This document shows, piece after piece, positions 15,756 through 23,117 of a stretch of 23,669 bases of DNA; positions within the stretch are counted from its first letter, which is position 1; the number at the start of each line of letters is the position of its first letter. The stretch is from an uncultured Pedobacter sp. Lineage in GTDB: Bacteria; Bacteroidota; Bacteroidia; Sphingobacteriales; Sphingobacteriaceae. The translations under genes and the position numbers were made by a program. The notes under the pieces were generated by a model. That model did no database searches and was not told the origin of the DNA. It saw only the letters and a list, made by a program, of their open reading frames with translations. The DNA is taken from positions 1-23,669 of the forward strand of contig CALLKE010000045.1 of NCBI GenBank assembly GCA_938008555.1, given 5' to 3'.

Positions 15756-15773
15756 GGGAATTTTGTATTTTTG
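15742..15773 (+). promoter_or_regulatory. Promoter of the mtaB-lgt-suhB operon
   Basis: TTG at 15742-15744 and TATTTTTG at 15766-15773 (exact TAnnTTTG) are 21 nt apart. The -7 box ends 9 nt before the mtaB ATG at 15783, so the leader would be very short. The -33 half lies at the edge of the putative intergenic repeat, which may therefore carry part of this promoter. Confidence 0.6.
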
Positions 15774-15782
15774 CAAGCTGTT

Positions 15783-17105
15783 ATGAATAAGAAAGTCGCA
15801 TTTTATACTTTGGGTTGCAAACTCAATTATTCTGAAACCTCTGCTATTGGCCGCCAATTTAGCCAAGCGGGCTTTCGCACCGTTGATTTTACCACTCAAG
15901 CTGACATTTATATTATCAATACGTGTTCAGTGACCGAACATGCGGATAAAAAATGCCGTAAGGTTGTCAAAGAGGCACTCAAATATTCTCCAAATGCATA
16001 TATCATTATTGTGGGTTGTTATGCACAATTAAAACCAACCGAAATTTCGAGTATTCCAGGCGTTGATATGGTTTTGGGTGCTGCCGAGAAATTTCAGATT
16101 ATTGAGCACATCACCGATTTAACTAAACAAACAAAGCCATTAATTTACAATCAGCCTATCTCAGAAGCTAATCAGTTTGTGGATGCTTATTCTTTTGGAG
16201 ATCGAACACGTACTTTTTTAAAAGTTCAGGATGGTTGTGATTATTCATGTACGTTTTGTACCATTCCACTAGCTCGAGGAGCAAGTAGAAGCGAAACGAT
16301 TGAAAATGTAATCAAACAAGCTCGTGAAATAGCTGCTTCTGGGGTGAAGGAGATCGTACTCACAGGTGTGAATTTGGGTGATTTTGGTATCCGAAATGGA
16401 AAACGAGAGGATCATTTTTTTGATTTAGTGAGCGCATTAGATGAAGTAGAAGGAATCAATCGAATACGTATATCTTCTATTGAGCCTAATCTACTAACAA
16501 ACGAAATCATTGAGTTTGTGGCAAAATCTAAGCGTTTTGTACCCCATTTCCATATTCCTTTACAATCTGGGTCAAATAAAATTCTGGGATTGATGCGTCG
16601 CCGTTACCGTCGTGAATTATATGTGGAACGTGTGGCCAAAATCAAAGAAGTAATGCCTGATTGCTGTATAGGCGTCGATGTCATTGTTGGATTTCCTGGG
16701 GAAACCCATGAAGATTTTCTAGACACGTATCATTTTTTGAATGAGTTAGCTATTTCATACTTGCACGTATTCACTTACTCAGAACGGGAAAATACACTCG
16801 CTGCAGAAATGAAAAACTCAGTACCTGGCTCACAACGTGCCGATCGGAGCAAAATGCTTCACATTTTATCAGAAAAAAAACGCCATGCATTTTATCAAAC
16901 CCAAATCGATAAAATGGTTGAGGTTCTTTTCGAGGGCGATATCAAAGATGGATACATGCATGGTTTTTCACGTAATTATGTCAAAACACGAGTTGAATAT
17001 GATCCTCTATGGATTAATGAGCTCAAATCTGTTAAACTCACTAATATTGCAGCAAATGGCGACATGGAAGTTTCTGAAAGCGCCGAAATTTTAGTTCATC
17101 ATTAA
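15783..17105 (+). CDS. mtaB: tRNA (N6-threonylcarbamoyladenosine37-C2)-methylthiotransferase MtaB
   Basis: 440 residues from ATG 15783; a TTG four codons earlier lies within the -7 box and is rejected as a start. Radical-SAM methylthiotransferase family (MiaB/RimO/MtaB). It converts t6A37 to ms2t6A37 in ANN-decoding tRNAs. The N-terminal cluster-binding cysteines are Cys12 (TLGCKLNYSE), Cys48 (NTCSVTEHADKK) and Cys79 (VGCYAQ); the radical-SAM CxxxCxxC is Cys152, Cys156, Cys159 in DGCDYSCTFCTIPLARG. GCKLNYSE and TCSVTEHAD distinguish MtaB from MiaB. A short TRAM-like C-terminal domain is present. It is first in an operon with lgt (17 nt) and suhB. Confidence 0.93.
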   Translation: MNKKVAFYTLGCKLNYSETSAIGRQFSQAGFRTVDFTTQADIYIINTCSVTEHADKKCRKVVKEALKYSPNAYIIIVGCYAQLKPTEISSIPGVDMVLGAAEKFQIIEHITDLTKQTKPLIYNQPISEANQFVDAYSFGDRTRTFLKVQDGCDYSCTFCTIPLARGASRSETIENVIKQAREIAASGVKEIVLTGVNLGDFGIRNGKREDHFFDLVSALDEVEGINRIRISSIEPNLLTNEIIEFVAKSKRFVPHFHIPLQSGSNKILGLMRRRYRRELYVERVAKIKEVMPDCCIGVDVIVGFPGETHEDFLDTYHFLNELAISYLHVFTYSERENTLAAEMKNSVPGSQRADRSKMLHILSEKKRHAFYQTQIDKMVEVLFEGDIKDGYMHGFSRNYVKTRVEYDPLWINELKSVKLTNIAANGDMEVSESAEILVHH

Positions 17106-17122
17106 TCTATACATCTCTGACT

Positions 17123-18292
17123 ATGTTCCCAACACTGACTTATCTTATTGAATATTTAACAGGTATCAGTATTCCTCTACCTATTCAAACGTTTGGTTTC
17201 TTCGTTGCACTTGCTTTTATAGCGGGTTACTGGGCGTTTAATGAAGAATTCAAGCGTAAAGAAGCGCTAGGACTGATTCATGCTTTTACTCGCACTGTTA
17301 CAATTGGCGAATCAATTACTCCATTTGAACTTATCTCAAATGGTTTGTTTGGATTTGTGATGGGCTATAAACTACTTGATGGTGCACTTCATTATACCGA
17401 ATTAGTATCCGACCCTCAAAATTTTCTCTTATCTACTCGTGGCAATTTAATTGGAGGAATCATTTTGTCTGCCCTATTTATCTACTGGGCTTATGCTGAA
17501 AATAAAAAACAAAAATTAGCCCAACCAAAGATTATTCAAGAAACGGTACATCCTTACCAGCTGATGAATTCGCTCATTATGTGGGCTGCTCTTTGGGGGT
17601 TTCTTGGTGCTAAAATTTTTGACAACCTAGAAAATTGGGATGATTTTGCTCGAGATCCTATTCAAAGGCTTATCTCTTTTAGTGGATTAACTTTTTATGG
17701 TGGATTAATCTTTGGTGCCGCTACCGTGCTATATATGACCACTAGAAATGGCATCAAGTGGATTTATATGATTGATATTGGCTCACCAGGAATGATGTTA
17801 GCTTATGCTGTAGGACGTATGGGATGTCATCTATCGGGTGATGGCGACTGGGGAATTGAAAATTTGACTCCAAAACCGCAGTGGCTCAACTGGGCCCCTG
17901 ACTGGGTTTGGGCATTTAAATATCCGCACAATGTGATACATGAGGGAGTCCCGATAACAGGATGTGTGGGTAAATTTTGCAACGAACTACCCATCGGCGT
18001 TTTCCCAACACCCTTGTATGAATCTGTTATCTGCTTGCTATTATTTGCTCTTCTTTGGGCTTTACGTAAACGAATTCAGATACCAGGTTTGCTATTCTCC
18101 ATTTACCTGATTGTAAATGGGCTTGAACGCTTCACGATCGAGCTTATTCGGGTGAATACCAAATACCATATATTCGGCTTAAACCCAACTCAGGCAGAGC
18201 TTATATCTTTTACTTTCATACTGAGTGGTATTGCAGGTGTTTTTTATTTTACCAATCGTGCACGTAAGCATCCAGAAAATTTAAACTCATAA
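17123..18292 (+). CDS. lgt: Prolipoprotein diacylglyceryl transferase
   Basis: 389 residues, an integral inner-membrane enzyme with about seven hydrophobic segments. It transfers diacylglycerol from phosphatidylglycerol to the lipobox cysteine of prolipoproteins. Family motifs: GLTFYGGLIFG at 188-198 (the HGGLIG region), GRMGCHLSGDGDWG at 231-244 (the Lgt signature), and ERFTIELIRVN near the C-terminus. It is longer than the ~290-residue proteobacterial enzyme, with inserted stretches around 85-150 and 250-290, as usual in Bacteroidota. It lies 17 nt after mtaB and 8 nt before suhB. The lipoproteins encoded at 20959-23117 would be among its substrates. Confidence 0.94.
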   Translation: MFPTLTYLIEYLTGISIPLPIQTFGFFVALAFIAGYWAFNEEFKRKEALGLIHAFTRTVTIGESITPFELISNGLFGFVMGYKLLDGALHYTELVSDPQNFLLSTRGNLIGGIILSALFIYWAYAENKKQKLAQPKIIQETVHPYQLMNSLIMWAALWGFLGAKIFDNLENWDDFARDPIQRLISFSGLTFYGGLIFGAATVLYMTTRNGIKWIYMIDIGSPGMMLAYAVGRMGCHLSGDGDWGIENLTPKPQWLNWAPDWVWAFKYPHNVIHEGVPITGCVGKFCNELPIGVFPTPLYESVICLLLFALLWALRKRIQIPGLLFSIYLIVNGLERFTIELIRVNTKYHIFGLNPTQAELISFTFILSGIAGVFYFTNRARKHPENLNS

Positions 18293-18300
18293 CATACATC

Positions 18301-19092
18301 ATGGAATTAGCCTCTTTAACTCAGAAAGTGACCAGCATTGCAAAAGAAGTTGGGGCATTTATCCGGGAAGAGCGTTTGTCATTTAATCATGAGCGTATTG
18401 AGTATAAAGGCTTGAATGACCTCGTTTCCTATGTTGATAAAACAGCTGAAGTGCAATTGGTAGCAAATCTTTCCAAATTAATTCCATCAGCAGGATTCAT
18501 CACCGAAGAAAAAACAATCAACAAAGTAGGCGAGCACTATAATTGGATCATTGATCCACTCGATGGAACCACAAATTTCATCCATGGTATTCCGGCATTT
18601 GCGATTAGCATTGCGCTACAATCAAACGATAAGTTGGTTTTAGGGGTAGTTTATGAGATCAACCGAGATGAATGTTTTTATGCGTGGGAAAATGGAGGTG
18701 CTTATTTAAATGGAAATGTTATTCAAACATCTAAGATCACGCACCTATCAACCACCTTACTAGCAACTGGTTTTCCTTATTATGATTTTAGGAAACAAGC
18801 ACCTTATCTAAAACTATTTCAAGAGCTCATGCAAAAATGCCACGGATTACGACGAATTGGTTCTGCCGCGGTGGATTTGGCTTATGTTGCTTGCGGCCGA
18901 TTTGATGGATATTTTGAGTACAATCTGAATAGCTGGGATGTGGCTGCCGGAATTATCATCGTGAGAGAAGCGGGTGGCCGAGTTACTGACTTCTCAGGTG
19001 GAGATCAGCCTATCGAATTACGAGAAATTGTTGCTACCAATGCTCATATATCAATCCAATTATTAGACATCATCCACGAATATTTCAAATAA
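18301..19092 (+). CDS. suhB: Inositol-1-monophosphatase family protein
   Basis: 263 residues. Mg-dependent phosphatase fold of the IMPase/SuhB/CysQ group. Metal site motifs: EE at 69-70, DPLDGTTNFIHGIP at 85-98, and WDVAAG at 212-217 with Asp213; RIGSAAVDLAYVACGRFDGY is typical of IMPase rather than FBPase. The in-cell substrate (inositol phosphate or another sugar phosphate) cannot be told from sequence. Last gene of the mtaB-lgt-suhB operon. Its 3' end overlaps by 8 nt the reading frame of a truncated lipase gene on the other strand, marking the edge of the accessory array. Confidence 0.9.
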   Translation: MELASLTQKVTSIAKEVGAFIREERLSFNHERIEYKGLNDLVSYVDKTAEVQLVANLSKLIPSAGFITEEKTINKVGEHYNWIIDPLDGTTNFIHGIPAFAISIALQSNDKLVLGVVYEINRDECFYAWENGGAYLNGNVIQTSKITHLSTTLLATGFPYYDFRKQAPYLKLFQELMQKCHGLRRIGSAAVDLAYVACGRFDGYFEYNLNSWDVAAGIIIVREAGGRVTDFSGGDQPIELREIVATNAHISIQLLDIIHEYFK

Positions 19093-19621
19093 AAATTTCC
19101 TTCCAATAAATATCTGCATCTATGCGGTACGATGTCGAGCTTGTCGATAGTTTGATGTTTATTAGAATGGATTTTTTGATTGCGGATAGTAGTTTCTGAG
19201 CTGCTCTTTGTCCATTTCTGCGTCTTAAGTTAAAGCCGTATACGTTAGCGGTCTTATTAAGTTTGCCATCTATGTAGTTTGGATCACTAATTTCTCTCTC
19301 GATCAAGTACGACAACACTAGACTTACCCAAAAATTGGATAAGTCTTGGCCATGTTTAATCGCTAACTCTTCCAGATTCTTGGGAAAGGTATCAATACAG
19401 CTCCTTGCACTATTGTAAAACGATAGCATATCCTTGTGATTGGATATCCCAATACTGTGATGGCCATCAGCATAGAAAATAGTACCTGAGTTCAACCGAC
19501 GATAAACTTGGGTATCCAGGCCTTCCCAATAGTGATGACGATCTGTTTCGCATACACCATAGTCAGAGTTTGGCTCTTCTGAAACTCCACCGAATCGGTA
19601 ACCATTCACAAATAGCACCAT
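19085..19621 (-). pseudogene. Lipase-like alpha/beta-hydrolase copy 1, frameshifted and 3'-truncated
   Basis: The ATG at 19621 opens MVLFVNGYRFGG, which looks like the beta-strand/oxyanion region of alpha/beta-hydrolases, then DGHHSIGISNHKDMLSFYN and the region shared with the other two copies (NVYGFNLRRRNGQRAAQKLL). A run of six T (19172-19177) where copy 2 has seven shifts the frame after SAIKK. Restoring the base gives KIHSNKHQTIDKLDIVPH. Similarity then ends at 19119-19121, the position of the nucleophile Ser codon (AGT in copy 2, AGA here). Read as it stands, the frame ends in 30 unrelated residues and overlaps the suhB end. It should have no hydrolase activity. About 400 bp are roughly 90% identical to copy 2. 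It is the only copy showing the N-terminal 43 residues. Confidence 0.8.
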
Positions 19622-19634
19622 GTGTTCTGATTAA

Positions 19635-19946
19635 CTATGCTTTTGTTTGTTCACTAGATTTATTAGAAATTTCAGTTCTCTTATTTTTTTGATAAGCAAA
19701 ATATTTCCGAATGACTATGGCTAATATTAATGCGATGAATAAATGAATCAATTGAATAATTGCAGTTATTATCGTTGGAAATGGTCTAGTCCAGTCATTA
19801 ACTTTATTTTCATAAAAAACTACGATAAACCATTGAAAAAATGCAATTAATATCGAAATCAAAATGATCCAAATACACTTTAAGGGAATATTCCTAATAA
19901 TCACGTAAACTATTATTATCCAAACTGGAATAGCTAATAAATCCAT
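19635..19946 (-). CDS. Small three-helix membrane protein, unknown function
   Basis: 103 residues with three hydrophobic segments at about 4-20, 24-47 and 57-85, and a Lys/Ser/Glu-rich C-terminal tail (KNKRTEISNKSSEQTKA). No family is recognised. It lies 8 nt after the 332-residue gene and 13 nt before lipase copy 1, all on the same strand. Small membrane proteins in toxin arrays are often immunity proteins, so it could protect against the product of the adjacent 332-residue gene; that is inference from position only. Confidence 0.65.
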   Translation of the reverse strand: MDLLAIPVWIIIVYVIIRNIPLKCIWIILISILIAFFQWFIVVFYENKVNDWTRPFPTIITAIIQLIHLFIALILAIVIRKYFAYQKNKRTEISNKSSEQTKA

Positions 19947-19954
19947 ATTATTTC

Positions 19955-20953
19955 TCAGTAATTACCACATTCACTTTTTCTACAGTCTGGTGCTGGACTC
20001 TTAGTCCAATTAGTTTCATTCCAACTATCTATATCAGATTTTTTGGCATTTATTATTACCTCTCTTTTAAAGAGACCATTTTCATTTATTTCGATCATAA
20101 AATTGAATTCGCTCTTATAATCATATAATGGACTTCGTAATTCAATTGCTAAGTCTAATTTTTTTGGACAAGCGTAAGTATGTATAAAAACCTTGTTATT
20201 ATTTCGATCTACAATAAAACATTCGTAAGCAGGAAAGCCCTTACCTTCTATCTGGCCTTTTATATGTAAATAAGTTACCCCGTTTAAGTTTCTCTTACTC
20301 AAGTTGAATTTGGCTTTCCAGTCAATAGCTGGTGCTACAATAACTAGAGGATCAGTACCTGCAAACTGTAGCAACAAATTATTTTTTATAAAAGATGCTT
20401 GATAAACAGGCTGGCAAAATGCAATCTCCTCCTTACCTATGAAATTCTTTTTCCCTCTAGTTTCACTACTCCATGCTGGTGCAAAATATTTGTCTTTTTC
20501 GTCTCTATCTAGCCTAATTTTTGCGACCTGATGAATCCGAGCCGTTACTTTTTTTACATCCCATCTGGTAGTCCCGTCATTCAAAGAAAACCCCCTATTA
20601 TCACCATAAAAACTCTCATCTGTTTCCATAATTTTAGGCAGAAGATCTGTTTCAGATGTCATTCCTGGCACATGCCCAAACTTCTTCCAAGGAGCAAAAC
20701 TCCGATGCACCACCGTATACTCCGCTGAAGGCAGATCATTTGAGGTAGAGGTTTCAGGTTGATCTATAGTCGTACGCTGTATAGCCCCTGTTTGCACCTC
20801 AGGGTTCAGACCACTCGATGCCAGCTCAGGTTTCGCATCGATTTTAATAGTCGTAACGGGCGCAGCATGATTCCCTTTAGTTGCCGCTTGTGGCCCTGTT
20901 GAAATTAGATTAATCGGATTGCCCACGATGTTCGTCATCGCTTTTGTAAGCAT
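19955..20953 (-). CDS. 332-residue protein of unknown function in the lipase array
   Basis: I do not recognise the family. No signal peptide or strong membrane segment is visible. Residues 1-80 are Thr/Pro/Ala-rich and look disordered (linker-like, starting MLTKAMTNIVGNP). The conserved-looking part runs from about 80: SFAPWKKFG at 85-93, FYGDNRGFSLNDGTTRW at 115-131, TARIHQVAKI at 137-146, GTDPLVIVAPAIDW at 199-212 and GFPAYECFI at 239-247, with predicted beta-rich character. The GDNRGFS..TARI and GFPAYE patterns remind me faintly of C-terminal domains of polymorphic toxins, without certainty. It starts 5 nt after lipoprotein copy 1 and is followed by a small membrane protein, so it is co-transcribed with both. 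Confidence 0.7.
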   Translation of the reverse strand: MLTKAMTNIVGNPINLISTGPQAATKGNHAAPVTTIKIDAKPELASSGLNPEVQTGAIQRTTIDQPETSTSNDLPSAEYTVVHRSFAPWKKFGHVPGMTSETDLLPKIMETDESFYGDNRGFSLNDGTTRWDVKKVTARIHQVAKIRLDRDEKDKYFAPAWSSETRGKKNFIGKEEIAFCQPVYQASFIKNNLLLQFAGTDPLVIVAPAIDWKAKFNLSKRNLNGVTYLHIKGQIEGKGFPAYECFIVDRNNNKVFIHTYACPKKLDLAIELRSPLYDYKSEFNFMIEINENGLFKREVIINAKKSDIDSWNETNWTKSPAPDCRKSECGNY

Positions 20954-20958
20954 TCAGT

Positions 20959-21654
20959 CTATTGATTTTCCTTTGGTGGCCGTATATTCCTTGCTACTCT
21001 CAAATAAATATTCTCAAAGTACGCTCTCTTATTAGTAAAATGTCTTCCGTTGGGCAAAGTGTCTTTGGGTAACTGTGCATTGAAATCACCCCATCCATTA
21101 TCTTCGAAATGTGCAGTAAAAAATGAATCATTGATCTCCCATTTCCCAGCAGCATTTTTTTTGATATAGCCTCGGAACATTTCTTCCATGGCTAGTTCAT
21201 GTAGCTTTTCAAAACTTAAGGGTCTGTGAATATCTTTTTGATAGTTTTCACGAAGAATGGCCATTGTCCCCCCACCCCTAAAAAAATACCAATGCCCCTT
21301 AATCTTAGCACCATAGAGATACTCAACATCGTCCATAGAGCATTCTGGCCTATTGCACTGAATTAAAATCCCAGCGACCATTCTGTCTTTTTGAGAATTG
21401 AAGCAAAGGACACTATCTAAACGGTAATTAAATGACCATATTGATTGATAGCCTGGCAGTTGTTCAGAACACCATAAATTTAAACTATCCAAAGTTTGTT
21501 TGTAAAGTCTATGGTACTCTTGCACTCCCATTGTAGACTTAGAAATTTTTAAAATATTTTGATTTCTCTCTTGTTGTTCTTTTTCACGTTGATTACAAGC
21601 TGTTGAAATTGTCACAACAACTATAGCCACACATTTAATTACGTGGCTTAACAT
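20959..21654 (-). CDS. Lipoprotein copy 1, putative partner of the lipase
   Basis: 231 residues from ATG 21654. An in-frame ATG lies further upstream at 21768, but the chosen start directly precedes a lipoprotein signal: IKCVAIVVVTISTAC with the acylated Cys20. The start lies 20 nt inside the end of lipase copy 2, an arrangement repeated exactly at copy 3/lipoprotein 2, which supports the choice. The mature part has a charged linker, then EYLYGAKIKGHWYFFRGGGT and GKWEINDSFFTAHFEDNGWG, shared with lipoprotein 2. No family is recognised. Overlap with a lipase gene and divergence between copies suggest an inhibitor/immunity lipoprotein of the Tli kind (periplasmic antagonists of lipase effectors), by analogy only. 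Confidence 0.75.
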   Translation of the reverse strand: MLSHVIKCVAIVVVTISTACNQREKEQQERNQNILKISKSTMGVQEYHRLYKQTLDSLNLWCSEQLPGYQSIWSFNYRLDSVLCFNSQKDRMVAGILIQCNRPECSMDDVEYLYGAKIKGHWYFFRGGGTMAILRENYQKDIHRPLSFEKLHELAMEEMFRGYIKKNAAGKWEINDSFFTAHFEDNGWGDFNAQLPKDTLPNGRHFTNKRAYFENIYLRVARNIRPPKENQ

Positions 21655-22387
21655 AACCTGGCGCATCTTTAACTCTTTTAAAAATCCATTTATAATTCCC
21701 AATTGAATGACTTTGAAGAAAGCCTTTGGGCTCTCCATCTGGAATAAATGCTCGGCCACGTTTTTCAAGAATAGGATTTTTAATCTCCCTCAACCCCTTT
21801 ACCGACGTCTGCGGCGCCACACCATCCTGCTGATTCAATGGATCTGCATTGGGTTCCCCAAGATTAGCTCCATACTGCCACACTTCTTCGAAATCATTCA
21901 GATTGATCTCACCAGCTTCCGCATTTTCTGGAGCTATGATGTAAAACCTACCTAATGGTACTTTACCTTTTAAAATATCAACCATACCCAGCGCATATGC
22001 ATAACCCATACTATGAGCTACGATGTCGAGCTTATCGATAGTTAGGTGCTTGCTAGCATGGATTTTTTTGATTGCGGATAGCAGTTTCTGAGCTGCTCTT
22101 TGTCCATTTCTGCGCCTTAAGTTAAAGCCATATACGTTAGATGTCTTATTAAGCTTGCCATCTATATACTTTGGATCATTGATTTTTTCCTCAATCAAGT
22201 ATGACAAGACTGGACTTATCCAAAACTTGGATAGGTCTTGGCCATGCTTAATCGCTAACTCTTCCAGATTTTTTGGGAAAGTGTCGATACAGCTCCTTGC
22301 ACTATTGTAAAACGATAGCATATCCTTGTGATTGGACGTCCCAATACTGTGATGACCATCCGCATAGAAAACCGTACCTGAGTTCAA
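21635..22387 (-). CDS. Lipase-like alpha/beta-hydrolase copy 2, 5'-truncated
   Basis: About 250 residues counted from TTG 22387; the frame is open back to 22414, where a TAG (the stop of lipoprotein 2) closes it in the same frame. Similarity to copy 1 begins near YRRLNSG, so the first 40 or so residues, including VLFVNGY, are missing. The nucleophile elbow AHSMG is at 124-128 (Ser126, codon 22010-22012) in KLDIVAHSMGYAYALGM; a candidate catalytic His is H227 in LQSHSIGNYKW, and acids such as D182 lie between. The C-terminal 70 residues differ from copy 3. The 3' end overlaps lipoprotein copy 1. There is no ATG near the natural start, so it is either a pseudogene or made by reinitiation after the TAG. 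Confidence 0.75.
   Translation of the reverse strand: MNSGTVFYADGHHSIGTSNHKDMLSFYNSARSCIDTFPKNLEELAIKHGQDLSKFWISPVLSYLIEEKINDPKYIDGKLNKTSNVYGFNLRRRNGQRAAQKLLSAIKKIHASKHLTIDKLDIVAHSMGYAYALGMVDILKGKVPLGRFYIIAPENAEAGEINLNDFEEVWQYGANLGEPNADPLNQQDGVAPQTSVKGLREIKNPILEKRGRAFIPDGEPKGFLQSHSIGNYKWIFKRVKDAPGYVKPRN
21869..22209. repeat. Direct repeat, first copy (341 bp, identical to 23329-23669)
   Basis: Compared block by block, these 341 bp are identical to 23329-23669, offset 1460. Identity ends at the inner boundary with a C/A difference at 21868/23328 and may extend beyond the window at the outer boundary. It covers the nucleophile-elbow core of the lipase domain. Confidence 0.95.
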
Positions 22388-22414
22388 CCGGCGATAAAAT
22401 TGGATGCCAATATT

Positions 22415-23117
22415 CTATAGTGTATCTCGATAAAACCACTTCTCTTTTGAATACCTCAGATAAATACTTTCAAAATATTCTTTTTTGTTAGTATACCTTT
22501 TTCCATTATCCACTGTATCACTATGGGACTGATTCTCAAAGTCACCCCAACCCTCATTTTCAAATTGGGATGTAAAAAATGCATCATTGATTTCCCATTT
22601 GCCTTTTGAGCTCTGTTTTAAATAGCCTATATATATATTCTCCATAGCTATTTCACTCAAATGCTTAAAACTTAAGGGATATCTTAAAGAGTCGACACTC
22701 ACGTAGAGCTCACGTGGAAGATGAAGAACCCCCCCCCCTAAAAAAATACCATCGTTCCTTAATTTTAGCTCCATATAGTCTTTCTATGCCATCACTAGGT
22801 GACGAAGGTGAAGCTTGATAACTCAATGCCATTATGCATTTATCTATGTTCTCATTAAAACAGATTAGACTATCTAAATACCACACATTCTCTTTATAAA
22901 CAGCATAACCGCTTAAATGGTTATTTGTCCAATTTCTTAGACTGTCATTGGCAGCCTTAAATACACTGATGTATTCTGGAATTCCAACTTTCCGAACAGA
23001 GTATTCCTTATATAAGGCCCTCTTCTGTTCTAATTTTTCCTTCTTTTTTTCTTTACATGCAAATAGCGTACATAACAAAATCAATATTATGCCAGTCTTA
23101 ATTTCTAGTCTTAACAT
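22415..23117 (-). pseudogene. Lipoprotein copy 2, frameshifted at a poly-G tract
   Basis: From ATG 23117 a lipoprotein signal is clear: LEIKTGIILILLCTLFAC with lipobox LFAC and acylated Cys21, followed by a Lys/Glu-rich linker. The body matches lipoprotein 1 (IERLYGAKIKERWYFFRGGG). At a run of ten G (22729-22738) the frame then diverts to SSSST and stops at 22710. The remainder matches lipoprotein 1 in another frame, from LHLPRELYV through GKWEINDAFFTSQFENEGWG to FESIYLRYSKEKW, ending at the TAG 22415. Nine or twelve G would restore one full-length frame. It is either a phase-off allele, a pseudogene or a sequencing error. The ATG lies 20 nt inside the end of lipase copy 3, like lipoprotein 1. 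Confidence 0.8.
22729..22738 (-). repeat. Ten-nucleotide G tract in lipoprotein copy 2
   Basis: Ten C on the + strand (G on the coding strand) sit exactly where lipoprotein copy 1 has an interrupted GGGGTGGGGGG coding RGGG. Homopolymeric G tracts of this length are classical slippage hotspots; here the frame downstream is wrong by one (nine or twelve G needed). Confidence 0.9.

Noticed and set aside
15536..15899. Two - strand open frames (15536-15736 and 15636-15899) over the ubiX-mtaB gap
   Set aside because: They overlap both flanking genes and the G/A-rich intergenic block; the second encodes the recurrent APLGQAIRYKSS peptide, which I treat as translation of an intergenic repeat, not a gene.
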